Made by a program: the position numbers and the translations under genes. A stretch of 64,000 nt of DNA from the NCBI GenBank assembly GCA_016875735.1, contig VGOW01000004.1:40881-104880 (forward strand), in the 5' to 3' direction. The notes below the pieces were generated by a model, which was given only the letters and a program-made list of their open reading frames with translations, made no database searches and was not told the origin of the DNA. This document shows positions 51,230-59,468 of the stretch, piece by piece. Source of the stretch: Chloroflexota bacterium. Lineage in GTDB: Bacteria > Chloroflexota > Anaerolineae > Anaerolineales > VGOW01. Numbering within the stretch: the stretch's first letter is position 1; each line of letters begins with the position of its first letter.

Positions 51230-52012
51230 GTGCCGGTCCATATCGAAGACATCAAACAAATCGTAACCGAAGCCGGGCAGATCGCTTTGTTTTACTACGG
51301 CAAGGTTTCGCGCTCGGTGAAGGCCGATTTGAGCGTGGTTTCCGAAGCCGATGCGGCGGTGGAAAATTATTTGCGGTTGGCGCTCACGTCGCTCGCGCCG
51401 ATGTACGGCTATATCGGCGAGGAGACCGATGAATCGCGCCCGGCCGCCGAGGGAGAAGATCATGCGTGGGTGGTGGATGCCCTAGACGGCAGCCGGGCCT
51501 TTGTCGCTCGCATTCCGGCGTGGGTGCCGGCGGTGTGTTTGATGAAGGGTGATCGGCCGGTTGCTGGAGCGGCCATCAACCCGGTGACGAACGAGCTGTT
51601 CTGGGCCGATAAAACCGGCCCGGCCTATTGCAACGACGAGCCGCTTCAGCCAGCCCGCACGACAACGCTCGAGCCAAACACCTTCATCTTCGGCCCCACG
51701 AATCATCACAAGACGTTCGCCATTGATTTTCCGGGCCGCGTGTATTGCTTGGGCGCCCCAATCTATCAAATGTGCCTTCTCGCCAAAGGCGCGGCGGCGG
51801 GGATGTTCTTCGATGCCGCCGTCAATCTGTGGGACTTGGCCTTGCCGTCGTTGTTGTTCGAGCGAACGGGCATCGTGATGAGGTATGCCTCCGGCAAGCC
51901 GGTGGTTCTCGCGGAACTCATGGGGCGAAGCAAAATTCCTGAGCCGCTATATGCGGGCGGGCCGGAGATGGTCGAGATTCTGCGGCAGCGCATCACGCCC
52001 AAAAGGGCATGA
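51230..52012 (+). CDS. Inositol monophosphatase family protein
   Basis: A 260-residue FIG-superfamily phosphatase. The metal sites are GEETDES (Glu pair, about residues 65-68) and the VVDALDGSRAFV motif (DxLDGS, about 84-95), plus a late WDLALPSLL aspartate. The start is GTG 51230, four bases after GGAGG, which is short but clear. Family substrates are inositol phosphates, NADP(H) or PAP; none is indicated here. It follows livM by 13 bases and may be a passenger in the operon. Confidence 0.85.
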   Translation: MPVHIEDIKQIVTEAGQIALFYYGKVSRSVKADLSVVSEADAAVENYLRLALTSLAPMYGYIGEETDESRPAAEGEDHAWVVDALDGSRAFVARIPAWVPAVCLMKGDRPVAGAAINPVTNELFWADKTGPAYCNDEPLQPARTTTLEPNTFIFGPTNHHKTFAIDFPGRVYCLGAPIYQMCLLAKGAAAGMFFDAAVNLWDLALPSLLFERTGIVMRYASGKPVVLAELMGRSKIPEPLYAGGPEMVEILRQRITPKRA

Positions 52013-52026
52013 CCCGCCGCAACTGG

Positions 52027-52055
52027 TTGACGCGAACGCGCAATTCAATTAAGAT
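52027..52055 (+). promoter_or_regulatory. Sigma-70-type promoter before the split-barrel gene
   Basis: TTGACG (52027-52032) and TAAGAT (52050-52055) with the ideal 17-base spacer. The ATG of the next gene is at 52073, so the leader would be short. This marks the start of a new transcription unit after the livM/IMPase operon. Confidence 0.68.
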
Positions 52056-52072
52056 GCGCGCCATCATCCTGT

Positions 52073-52522
52073 ATGAGCCGAGTCACTTCTGAACTTCCCG
52101 ATCGATTGCTGGCCGCCCTCCGCGCTGGAACACCAGCCCTTCTGCTGACGGTGAATGACGATGGTTTCGCCAACGCGGCTCACACGTGGGCCGCCGCCCC
52201 CGATTCGCGCCGCATCCGGTTCGGCGCCGATCACGGCAGTGTGAGCCTCGCCAACCTTCAGCGCGAGGAGCGAGCGTCACTGCAAATCATGGCGGCAGGC
52301 AATCTCGCCTATCTTGTCAAAGGCGCGGCGCGCACACTCAAAGAGCGAATCGCCGCCGCGCCGTTTCGAATCGCGCTCATAGAAATGGCAGTGAGCGAAG
52401 TCAAAGACCAGTCGTGGCCGGGCGTCACCGTTGCACCGCTGGCATACGAATGGCCGGACGACAAACGAGAGGCCATGCTAGCTATGGAGCAGGCCGTCTA
52501 TACCGAATTGAGGGAGTCTTGA
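52073..52522 (+). CDS. FMN-binding split-barrel protein (pyridoxamine 5'-phosphate oxidase-like)
   Basis: A 149-residue protein of the PNPOx-like superfamily. The first strands read LLLTVNDDGFANAAHTWAAA, then a strand-turn IRFGADHGSVSLANLQREERASLQIM. It resembles short flavin- or heme-binding barrels of unknown substrate. It has its own promoter upstream and stands four bases before the histidine phosphatase gene, so the two probably form one unit. The product is unlike the other split-barrel protein at 24.4 kb. Confidence 0.75.
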   Translation: MSRVTSELPDRLLAALRAGTPALLLTVNDDGFANAAHTWAAAPDSRRIRFGADHGSVSLANLQREERASLQIMAAGNLAYLVKGAARTLKERIAAAPFRIALIEMAVSEVKDQSWPGVTVAPLAYEWPDDKREAMLAMEQAVYTELRES

Positions 52523-52526
52523 TCAT

Positions 52527-53258
52527 ATGAGATCGGTTGCTTATCTTGTGCGACACGGCGAAGTTGAGCATCATCGCACCGATGTGAGCATCACTGCGCG
52601 CGGCCATGAACAAGCCGTCGCCGCGGGCCGCGCTATTGCCGAACGTGTGTCGGCAGGCGACACCGTGCAAGTCTATCGATCCACGCTGGCGCGCAATGTC
52701 GAAACTGCCGACTCGTTGGTGAAGGGCTTGAGCGAGTCGTTGGCGGCAAAGGGCGGAGTCACCCTTCACGCTCCGCAAGTCGAAGAGTTCCTGCACAACG
52801 TCCGTTTCGCCCTGCCCGATCAGCCGCCGCAAGAACCTTCACTGCTCTATGCTTTGATCAGCGATCCGGCCTATCGACTCAAACTGCAACCCGGGCAGAT
52901 CGATTACTACAACGGCTTCTATGCCAGCAAAGACCCGATGGGTTATTGGATGACTCGCGACCCCAACGGGTGGGCCGACACCACCGCCGAGGTGTGGGGC
53001 CGCTTTCGTGGATTGCTCGCGCGCGTGTTGAACGGCGACGGATTCCAATCGAATGGCAATCCCGCCGCGCGTGCTCATTGGATCGGCGTTACCCATTCCG
53101 GCGCGATGCGCGTGATCATCCGCGAAGCCTTCGGCTCCGATCCCGGCGAGCCCGACTTCTGCGGAATCATCACTGTTGAACCGTCCGCCGACCCATTGCG
53201 ACCGACACTGATCTACCGAGGCCAGAGCGTGCCTCTCAGCCTTGCCGATAGCGCGTAA
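52527..53258 (+). CDS. Histidine phosphatase superfamily (phosphoglycerate mutase-like) protein
   Basis: A 243-residue protein. It has the N-terminal VRHGEVEHHRTDVSITARGHEQA, whose RHG is the catalytic signature, then VYRSTLARNVETADSL and a second histidine in GVTHSGAMRVIIREAFG. This is the usual pattern of small phosphatases (GpmB, CobC and SixA groups); the substrate is unknown. The gene's 3' end lies in a heptamer array, which begins before its stop codon. Confidence 0.85.
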   Translation: MRSVAYLVRHGEVEHHRTDVSITARGHEQAVAAGRAIAERVSAGDTVQVYRSTLARNVETADSLVKGLSESLAAKGGVTLHAPQVEEFLHNVRFALPDQPPQEPSLLYALISDPAYRLKLQPGQIDYYNGFYASKDPMGYWMTRDPNGWADTTAEVWGRFRGLLARVLNGDGFQSNGNPAARAHWIGVTHSGAMRVIIREAFGSDPGEPDFCGIITVEPSADPLRPTLIYRGQSVPLSLADSA

Positions 53259-53323
53259 CGATTCGCTGATCGCGCAGAACCGCCGTCAGCCTTTCGCCGT
53301 CCGCTATCCGCCGCCAGCCCATG
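53244..53323. repeat. Heptamer array between the histidine phosphatase and the second paaK
   Basis: Units gccgata, gcgcgta, acgattc, gctgatc, gcgcaga, a 3-base slip, then gccgtca, gcctttc, gccgtcc, gctatcc, gccgcca and gcccatg. It begins inside the phosphatase gene and its last unit contains the paaK start codon. No ribosome site is present. Confidence 0.74.
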
Positions 53324-54616
53324 CCCTACTTCGACGCCGCCACCGAAACACTCCCCCGCGATCAACTCGCCTCACTGCAATCGCAAAAACTTCGAGCGAT
53401 GCTCGAAGCACTGTGGGAGCGCAACGCCTTTTACACGGCGAAGATGAAAGCCGCCGGAGTGAGGCCCGACGACATTCGCTCGGTGGCTGACATCTCTCGA
53501 TTGCCAGTCACCACGAAATACGAACTCGTCACCGATCAACTTGCCAACCTGCCGTACGGCACCAACCTCACCTATCCGGCGAGTCGGTATATCCGCTTTC
53601 ACCAAACATCCGGCACGACGGGCTCGCCCCTGCGCGTGTTGGATACCGATGAGAGCTGGGATTGGTGGGGCCGCTGTTGGGGATACGTTCTGTCGGGCGC
53701 GGGGCTGTCGGCGGGCGACCGAATCTTCACCGCCTTTTCGTTCGGCCCGTTCATCGGCTTTTGGGCGTCGGTGGAGGGCGCGCGCCAGATCGGGGCGATG
53801 ATGATTCCCGGCGGCGGGCGCGATTCGATTCAGCGATTGGAACTCATGCGCGACACCGGCTCGACCGCGCTGTGTTGCACACCAACGTATGCCCTGCGGT
53901 TGGCCGAAGTGGCCCGCGAAAGCAATTTCGATATGAGCGTCCTCACCGTCAAATCGACGGTGCACGCCGGGGAGCCGGGCGCGAATGTGCCTTCGACGAA
54001 GCGCCGTATCCAAGAGGCATGGAGCGCCAAATGCTACGATCACGCCGGGGCGTCGGAAGTCGGCGCGCACTCGTTCGAGTGCGAGGCGCAACCGGGCGGC
54101 ACGCACGCCATCGAAAGCGAGTACATCGTGGAAGTGCTCGATCCGAAAACCGGCCAGCCCGTGCCGGCGGGCGAGCGCGGCGAACTGGTGATCACCAATC
54201 TGGGTCGCTGGGGCTATCCGGTCATTCGTTATCGCACCGGCGATGTGGTGCAGTTGAACACCGAGAAGTGCGCGTGTGGCCGCACGTTCGCGCGGTTCGA
54301 GGGCGGCATTGTTGGCCGCGCCGACGATATGGTGACGGTGCGCGGGGTCAACGTCTTCCCGGCGGCAGTCGAAAACATCGTGCGCCGATTCCAAGAGGTG
54401 GACGAGTTTCGGGTGACGGTGCGCACGGTGAAGCACATGGATGAAATGGATGTGGAAGTGGAATTGGCCGACGGCGCCGACTCGGGGGTGGTGGGGCAAA
54501 TCGCGCAGGCGCTCGATTCGGCGCTGTCGTTCCGTCCCATTGTCCGCGTTGCCGCGCGCGGCGGACTGCCCCGTTTCGAGATGAAAGCCAAACGATTTTT
54601 CGTTGAGCGTTCGTAG
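53321..54616 (+). CDS. Phenylacetate-CoA ligase-like protein (second PaaK)
   Basis: A 431-residue PaaK-type adenylate-forming enzyme. It has the phosphate loop TSGTTGSPLRV, the acidic loop YRTGDVV, a CACGR cysteine pair and RGVNVFPAAVEN in the C-terminal domain. It differs from the PaaK at 1.0 kb in the region that shapes the substrate pocket (FGPFIGFWASVEGA), so I do not assume phenylacetate as substrate; it could activate another aromatic acid. The start ATG is the end of a repeat array. A strong terminator follows 35 bases downstream. Confidence 0.88.
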   Translation: MPYFDAATETLPRDQLASLQSQKLRAMLEALWERNAFYTAKMKAAGVRPDDIRSVADISRLPVTTKYELVTDQLANLPYGTNLTYPASRYIRFHQTSGTTGSPLRVLDTDESWDWWGRCWGYVLSGAGLSAGDRIFTAFSFGPFIGFWASVEGARQIGAMMIPGGGRDSIQRLELMRDTGSTALCCTPTYALRLAEVARESNFDMSVLTVKSTVHAGEPGANVPSTKRRIQEAWSAKCYDHAGASEVGAHSFECEAQPGGTHAIESEYIVEVLDPKTGQPVPAGERGELVITNLGRWGYPVIRYRTGDVVQLNTEKCACGRTFARFEGGIVGRADDMVTVRGVNVFPAAVENIVRRFQEVDEFRVTVRTVKHMDEMDVEVELADGADSGVVGQIAQALDSALSFRPIVRVAARGGLPRFEMKAKRFFVERS

Positions 54617-54650
54617 GGGAAATTGGCGAACTGCCCCAACCCACACATCC

Positions 54651-54685
54651 GCCCTCCCGAAGGCTTCGCTTCGGGAGGGCTTTTT
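54651..54685 (+). terminator. Rho-independent terminator after the second paaK
   Basis: A 12-bp perfect stem GCCCTCCCGAAG/CTTCGGGAGGGC (54651-54662 with 54669-54680), a 6-base loop, then CTTTTTG. It ends the paaK-like transcription unit. It is the clearest intrinsic terminator in the window. Confidence 0.9.
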
Positions 54686-54689
54686 GTTG

Positions 54690-54810
54690 CCCGCGCATGG
54701 GGCGGGGGCAAGCCCGGCCCCTACGGAGCCGGTTCCCAATGGGAGAATTTTGGGAGATGCGCCCGCTACAATCTCCCCATATACCGGGACCCCATACGGA
54801 GGGAGCATCA
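54690..54810. promoter_or_regulatory. Leader of the glutamine-synthetase-like gene
   Basis: The first 40 bases are GC-rich GCGGGGGCAAGC...CCCCTACGG, a REP-like repeat. Then GGGAGAT (54752-54758) pairs with ATCTCCC (54771-54777). A possible -10 TACAAT (54767-54772) lies inside this inverted repeat; no good -35 is found. Binding or folding at the inverted repeat could control the next operon. GGAGGGAG before the ATG is a strong ribosome site. Confidence 0.45.
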
Positions 54811-56168
54811 TGTCTGCTAAGGAAGCATCTCAGATCACCGAAACTATCCTGCGCCAAATCGAATCCGAAAAAATCCGAACCATCAAAGTTGAGTTCCCCG
54901 ATTTCTTCGGGGTGGCTCGCGCCAAAGCCGTGCCCGCCCGCCACTTTCCGAAAGTGATCGAGCACGGCGTGCAATTTGCCTTCCCCACTTTCGCCCTTGA
55001 TCTGGCTGGCAACCCGGCGGCGGGCACCGGCACCGCCGAAGAAACCGGCTACGCCGACATGACCGCCATCCCCGATCTGGCCACGTTCACCCGCTTGCCG
55101 TGGGAGCCGAACACGGCGGCGGTCATCGCCGACCTTTATTACAAAGACGAGCCCATTGCCCTCGCCCCGCGCAACATCCTCAAACGGATCATCGCCGAAT
55201 ACGAACAACGGAATCTGGTCCCGGTAGTGGGCAGTGAACTGGAATTTTATTTGATCAAGCGTGACGGCGACTCGTGGCGCACCTACGCCGACAAGCCGAG
55301 CATGGTGTACACGTGGAACACGACCATTGATCCCGATGGCATCACCCGCAAGATCATGGACGCCGTCGAGGACATGGGGCATCGCGCGGTGGCGGTGGCC
55401 CACGAATTCTTTCCCGGCCAATACGAGATCAATCTCGATCACGGCGAAGCGCTCGATATGGCCGACCGCACGTTCTTCTACAAACAAGCGGTCAAAGAGA
55501 TTGCCTTTCAGAATGGATTGATGGCAACCTTTATGGCCAAGCCGCGCTCCGATCTCGGCGGGAGCGGCTACCACTTGCACCTCAGCCTCGCCGACCGGAA
55601 GACTCACGCCAACCTGTTTTTCGACGAGAAGTCCGCCGACGGACTTTCGGAATTGGCACGTCACTTCATCGGCGGGCAAATTGCGCATGCGCGCGGACTC
55701 ACGGCGGTGTTCGCGCCCACCGTCAACTCGTACAAGCGATATGTGCCCGGCGCGTTCGCTCCCTTCTACATTTTGTGGGGATACGACAACCGCACGTGTT
55801 ACGTCCGCATCCCACCGGAACGAAAGGGCGGGGCGCGAGTCGAAAACCGCACACCCGATGGCGTCGCCAATCCATATCTCGTTTTTGCCGCCGCGCTGGC
55901 CGCCGGGTTGGATGGCCTCGATCGCAAACTCGATCCCGGCGCGGCGTTCGATGGCGACGCTTACGCGCTGGCCGACCCGGCCAAGACGCCGGTGGTGCCG
56001 CAGTATTTGCACGAAGCGATCACCGCGTTGGAAGAAGATGAGATTCTATCGAAGATGATGGGGCCAGAATTTGTCAAAGCATTTGCCGCCGTCAAGCGGT
56101 TGGAGTCACAGCGTTTTCGGGCGCACGTCACCGATTGGGAGTTCAACGAGTACGCGTTTCATTTGTAG
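54810..56168 (+). CDS. Glutamine synthetase family ligase (possible gamma-glutamylmethylamide/amine ligase)
   Basis: A 452-residue GS-fold ATP-dependent ligase. It has GSELEFYLIKRDG, then the metal/ATP segment GQYEINLDHG, KPRSDLGGSGYHLHLSL, PTVNSYKRYVPGAFAPFYI and the late RIP-x-ERKGGARVENRTPDG. These match GlnA-type relatives that ligate glutamate with ammonia, methylamine or polyamines. It is followed by an APC permease and two split glutamate synthase-like sets, the setting of gamma-glutamylmethylamide synthetase in the N-methylglutamate pathway. Ordinary GlnA is the alternative. Adenylylation-type tyrosine control cannot be judged. Confidence 0.82.
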   Translation: MSAKEASQITETILRQIESEKIRTIKVEFPDFFGVARAKAVPARHFPKVIEHGVQFAFPTFALDLAGNPAAGTGTAEETGYADMTAIPDLATFTRLPWEPNTAAVIADLYYKDEPIALAPRNILKRIIAEYEQRNLVPVVGSELEFYLIKRDGDSWRTYADKPSMVYTWNTTIDPDGITRKIMDAVEDMGHRAVAVAHEFFPGQYEINLDHGEALDMADRTFFYKQAVKEIAFQNGLMATFMAKPRSDLGGSGYHLHLSLADRKTHANLFFDEKSADGLSELARHFIGGQIAHARGLTAVFAPTVNSYKRYVPGAFAPFYILWGYDNRTCYVRIPPERKGGARVENRTPDGVANPYLVFAAALAAGLDGLDRKLDPGAAFDGDAYALADPAKTPVVPQYLHEAITALEEDEILSKMMGPEFVKAFAAVKRLESQRFRAHVTDWEFNEYAFHL

Positions 56169-56255
56169 GGCGACTTTCGCAGTTGCCCACACCGGGTAGG
56201 GGCAACCCTCGCGGTTGCCCATAGCAGGCAGGGGCAAGCCCTGCCCCCACGTTGG
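56167..56255. repeat. GTAGGGGC/GGGCAACC hairpin repeats
   Basis: From the stop codon of the ligase gene: GTAGGGCGA, then a hairpin GGGCAACC/GGTTGCCC (8-bp stem, 5-base loop) and GGCAGGGGC/GCCCTGCC. The words are those of the repeat at 37.3 kb. It fills most of the 112-base gap to the permease gene; no promoter is visible. Confidence 0.78.
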
Positions 56256-56280
56256 ATCCATTGCTCACGAGGAGGAGACA

Positions 56281-57783
56281 ATGACAACCGAAACCCACAA
56301 TCAACTCAAGAAGAACGTGCTCAGCACGTGGGACGTCATCTCGCAGGCCCTGGCCTTTCTCGGCCCGGTGATGAGTATGTCGTTCCTCACCGCCTACATC
56401 GCTATGGCCGCCGGTTCCGCCGTGCCGCTGGCGGTGCTGTTGGGCGGCCTCACCATGGTCGCGCTCGGCTACGTGGTCGCTCAGTTCGCCATGCGCGTGC
56501 ACGCGGCAGGCGCGATCTACAACTATGCCGCCAAAGCCTTCGGGCCGGAGACCGGCTTCATGGGCGGCTGGGTCTATTTGTTTGCCGTGCTGTGTCTCAC
56601 CATCGCCATCATCGCCGGTGTGGCCGGTTGGACGACAGAGATTCTGGCCATGCTCGGCGTTCAACTGCCCGGCGCGTACATGTGGATCGTGGTCGCCGTC
56701 ATCGAGTGCGTGGCGCTGTATTTGCTCTCCTATTTCGATGTGCGTATCTCGACGAAGACTCAATTGTGGCTGGTGTTTGGCTCCGTTGCCATCGTTGTGC
56801 TTTTGGCCGCCTATGTGCTTATCATTGGCGGGGCGTCGGGGTACAGCCTCACGCCGTTTTCGTTCTCGGCGGCAGGCGGTATGCAGGGCCTCGCCTTCGG
56901 CATGATCTTCGCCATCCTCATGTACACCGGCTTCGAGTCGGCGGCGGTGTTGGCGGAAGAGACGGCTGACCCGAAGCGCTCGATGCCCATTGCCATTGTG
57001 GGCACGGTGACGGCGGCGGTGGTGTTGTACATCATCGTCACTTACGCCTATTCCATCGGCTTCGGCTTCACGCCCGAAGGCGTTGCCGCGTGGGCCGATC
57101 CCAACGTGCCGGCGTTGTTCAGCATGGCCGGAATGTATGTGGGCGATTGGCTGGTAGTGGTAGTGTTCCTTGCCGCCATTGTGGACGGCTTCGCTGTTGC
57201 GCTGGGCTGCCTCACCACCTCGGCTCGCGTGGCCTTTGCCATTGCCCGCGATGGCGCACTGCCCGGCTTTCTTGCGCGTACACACCCCACTCACAAAACC
57301 CCGCACATGGCAAACGGCGCTGTTCTGGTGCTCGCGCTCATCGTTGCCGTTGGCTTTGCGGCGGCCTTCCCGCCGGCCGAGGGCGCGCCCACCGCGTACA
57401 CTATCGAGTTCGGCTACCTTGCCGGGATCGGCGCCATCGCCATCGAAGTGATCTACGTGTTCGTGTCCATTGCCGCCATCGTGTGGTTCCGCCGCGAACT
57501 CAAACAGGAATACAACATCGTCAAACACCTCGTCATTCCGTTGGTCGCTGTCGTCGGCGCGGGCGCGGCGCTCTACGGCTCGTTGCTGCCTCAGCCCGGC
57601 CTGTTGGCGACGATGCCCTACGTGGCGGCGGCGTGGATTGTCATTGGCTTGCTGTACATCGTCTATCTGCGTTCGGCCAAGCCCGGCCTCGTGGCCCAAA
57701 TTGGCCGCGACCTCAGCGCGATGGAATCCGCCGAGCCGGTGGACGTTCGCTTCCAACATGATACGGGAGCGGCCTCCGACTGA
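56281..57783 (+). CDS. APC-family amino acid/amine permease
   Basis: A 500-residue membrane protein with about 12 hydrophobic segments. The N-terminal LSTWDVISQALAFLGPVMS segment and a GAIYNYAAKAFGPE...GGW loop are typical of APC transporters, and a GFESAAVLAEETADPKRS loop sits where TM6 ends. These resemble ethanolamine/putrescine or basic amino acid carriers. Next to a glutamate-amine ligase it plausibly imports the amine that is ligated. GAGGAGGAG precedes ATG 56281, three bases before the start. Confidence 0.87.
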   Translation: MTTETHNQLKKNVLSTWDVISQALAFLGPVMSMSFLTAYIAMAAGSAVPLAVLLGGLTMVALGYVVAQFAMRVHAAGAIYNYAAKAFGPETGFMGGWVYLFAVLCLTIAIIAGVAGWTTEILAMLGVQLPGAYMWIVVAVIECVALYLLSYFDVRISTKTQLWLVFGSVAIVVLLAAYVLIIGGASGYSLTPFSFSAAGGMQGLAFGMIFAILMYTGFESAAVLAEETADPKRSMPIAIVGTVTAAVVLYIIVTYAYSIGFGFTPEGVAAWADPNVPALFSMAGMYVGDWLVVVVFLAAIVDGFAVALGCLTTSARVAFAIARDGALPGFLARTHPTHKTPHMANGAVLVLALIVAVGFAAAFPPAEGAPTAYTIEFGYLAGIGAIAIEVIYVFVSIAAIVWFRRELKQEYNIVKHLVIPLVAVVGAGAALYGSLLPQPGLLATMPYVAAAWIVIGLLYIVYLRSAKPGLVAQIGRDLSAMESAEPVDVRFQHDTGAASD

Positions 57784-57859
57784 AGGATGAAGGATGAATG
57801 ATGAAGGCAGAAGGCGGAGGATGCAATTCATCCTTCATCCTTCTGCCTTCATCCTTAAG
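57783..57859. repeat. Mirrored heptamer array before the first glutamate-synthase set
   Basis: Eleven units, aaggatg, aaggatg, aatgatg, aaggcag, aaggcgg, aggatgc, aattcat, ccttcat, ccttctg, ccttcat, ccttaag, all in phase. 57801-57814 pairs perfectly with 57839-57852 (14-bp stem). The first unit begins in the permease stop codon. Confidence 0.88.
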
Positions 57860-57870
57860 AGAGGCATCTC

Positions 57871-58779
57871 ATGTGCGGCATTGCAGGCATCATGGTGAAA
57901 CAAGAAAGCGATCTGGGCGACGCGCTCTTCAAGATGCTGTATGAAATTCGGCATCGGGGCTGCGACGCCACTGGCACGGCCATTTATCTCGGCCAACCGC
58001 GCGATTACGTGGCCGCCCGAGTCTCCATGCTCCACCCGGCGGACGATCTGCCGCTTCTCCGCCGCATCGTCACCGAACACGCCGAACTCGGCGCGTGCGA
58101 CACGTATCGCACCAACTCGCCGTACACCATGGCCCGCCTCACCCTGCAAGCCGATCCGCCCGACCTCGCCCGGCTGTATCGCCACATCAACGCCGAGCCC
58201 ACCCTCTGCGTACACAGCCTCAGCGCGCAGCTCGACGTGATCAAAGATGTGGGCACTGCCGAAGCGCTGGCCGAGTTTGGCCGCCTGCGCGGACTGCGCG
58301 GCCATCACGCTCTCGGCCATACCCGCCTCGCCACCGAAAGCATCGACAACCTCAACTTCGCCCACCCCTTCAGTTCCGATCTGTATCCCGAACTGGCCGT
58401 CGTGCACAACGGCCAACTCACCAACTACTTCAAACTGCGCCGACGGCTCGAAGCCAAAGGCATCCGCTGTAAAACGTTCAACGATTCCGAGATCATCGCC
58501 CACTACCTTGCCCACAAGATCAAACGGCAGGGCAACACATTCGAGGAAGCCCTGCGCGCCTCGCTCGACGACTTCGACGGCGTGTTCAGTTACCTCGCCG
58601 CCACCGAAACGGAGATCGGCGCGGTGCGCGACCGGCTGGGCATCAAGCCCATCCTCTATTATCAAAACGACGACTTGCTCCTCCTCGGCTCCGAGCAAGT
58701 GTCGTTCGAGGCGGTGGACCCGGATGTATTCGCCACTGAAATGGGGCCGGGGGAGGTGCGCCTATGGTCGAAGAACTAG
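57871..58779 (+). CDS. Class II glutamine amidotransferase, split glutamate synthase subunit (set 1)
   Basis: A 302-residue Ntn-type glutaminase domain with the N-terminal nucleophile Cys2 (MCGIAGIM). It has an IRHRGCDATGTAIY segment, GLRGHHALGHTRLATES, the VVHNGQLTN glutamine-site motif and a DRLGIKPILYYQ end. This corresponds to the amidotransferase domain of glutamate synthase encoded alone, as in archaeal-type GltB or N-methylglutamate synthase subunit A. It overlaps the next gene by 16 bases. The protein would release ammonia for use by its partner proteins. Confidence 0.88.
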   Translation: MCGIAGIMVKQESDLGDALFKMLYEIRHRGCDATGTAIYLGQPRDYVAARVSMLHPADDLPLLRRIVTEHAELGACDTYRTNSPYTMARLTLQADPPDLARLYRHINAEPTLCVHSLSAQLDVIKDVGTAEALAEFGRLRGLRGHHALGHTRLATESIDNLNFAHPFSSDLYPELAVVHNGQLTNYFKLRRRLEAKGIRCKTFNDSEIIAHYLAHKIKRQGNTFEEALRASLDDFDGVFSYLAATETEIGAVRDRLGIKPILYYQNDDLLLLGSEQVSFEAVDPDVFATEMGPGEVRLWSKN

Positions 58780-59468
58780 ATTTGGATCGGATGGCCGAGA
58801 AAGACCTCAACGCCCATTTGCAAGTCCGCGCTGGCGGCGGCCACAAGATCATCCTCCGCAACACCCACGCCCGCCACAACATCGCCGTCAACGTCAGCGG
58901 CGCGTTGGAGATCGAAGTGCAGGGCAGCGCCGGATTCTATTGCTGTGGATTCATGAGCGGCCCCACCGTCACCGTCACCGGCAACGTGGGCTGGTACGCC
59001 GCCGACAACATGCTCGGCGGAAAGCTTACCGTGCTCAACAATGCCGGAAGCAATCTCGCCCCGTCGATGATCGGCGGTACGGTAGTAGTGCGCGGCTCCG
59101 CCGGAAGCCGGGTGGGGTACGGACTCAAAGGCGGCGCAGTGATCGTGTGCGGCGATGTGGGAATGCTCACCGGACAGCAAATGCTCGGCGGGCGCATCGT
59201 CCTGCTCGGCAAAGTGGGGCCGAACACCGGCGAGTCGATGTACGGCGGCGCGATCTATTATCGGCGCGGCCAACTGGCCGGAACGGGCAGCAACATCCGC
59301 GTGCGCGCGCTCGAAACCGGCGAGGCCGAAGAACTGGCTCTGCTCTTCACCGAGAACAACATTCCAGCGGAGCCGGCCGAGTTCGAGTGCCTCGTCCCAA
59401 AATCGGGCAAGCAGAAATTTCAGATCTTCAAGCCTCAACTCGTCGAGCATGAAAGGGTGACGCAATGA
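58764..59468 (+). CDS. GXGXG-domain protein, split glutamate synthase subunit (set 1)
   Basis: A 234-residue right-handed beta-helix-type GXGXG protein like the C-terminal structural domain of glutamate synthase. It has repeated glycines such as GFMSGPTVTVTGNVGWYA, GGKLTVLNNAGSN and GGRIVLLGKVG. This domain holds together the glutaminase and FMN domains in the large subunit; here it is separate, as in GlxC/MgsB. Its start lies inside the amidotransferase gene and its end overlaps the FMN-domain gene by 4 bases. Confidence 0.87.
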   Translation: MVEELDLDRMAEKDLNAHLQVRAGGGHKIILRNTHARHNIAVNVSGALEIEVQGSAGFYCCGFMSGPTVTVTGNVGWYAADNMLGGKLTVLNNAGSNLAPSMIGGTVVVRGSAGSRVGYGLKGGAVIVCGDVGMLTGQQMLGGRIVLLGKVGPNTGESMYGGAIYYRRGQLAGTGSNIRVRALETGEAEELALLFTENNIPAEPAEFECLVPKSGKQKFQIFKPQLVEHERVTQ

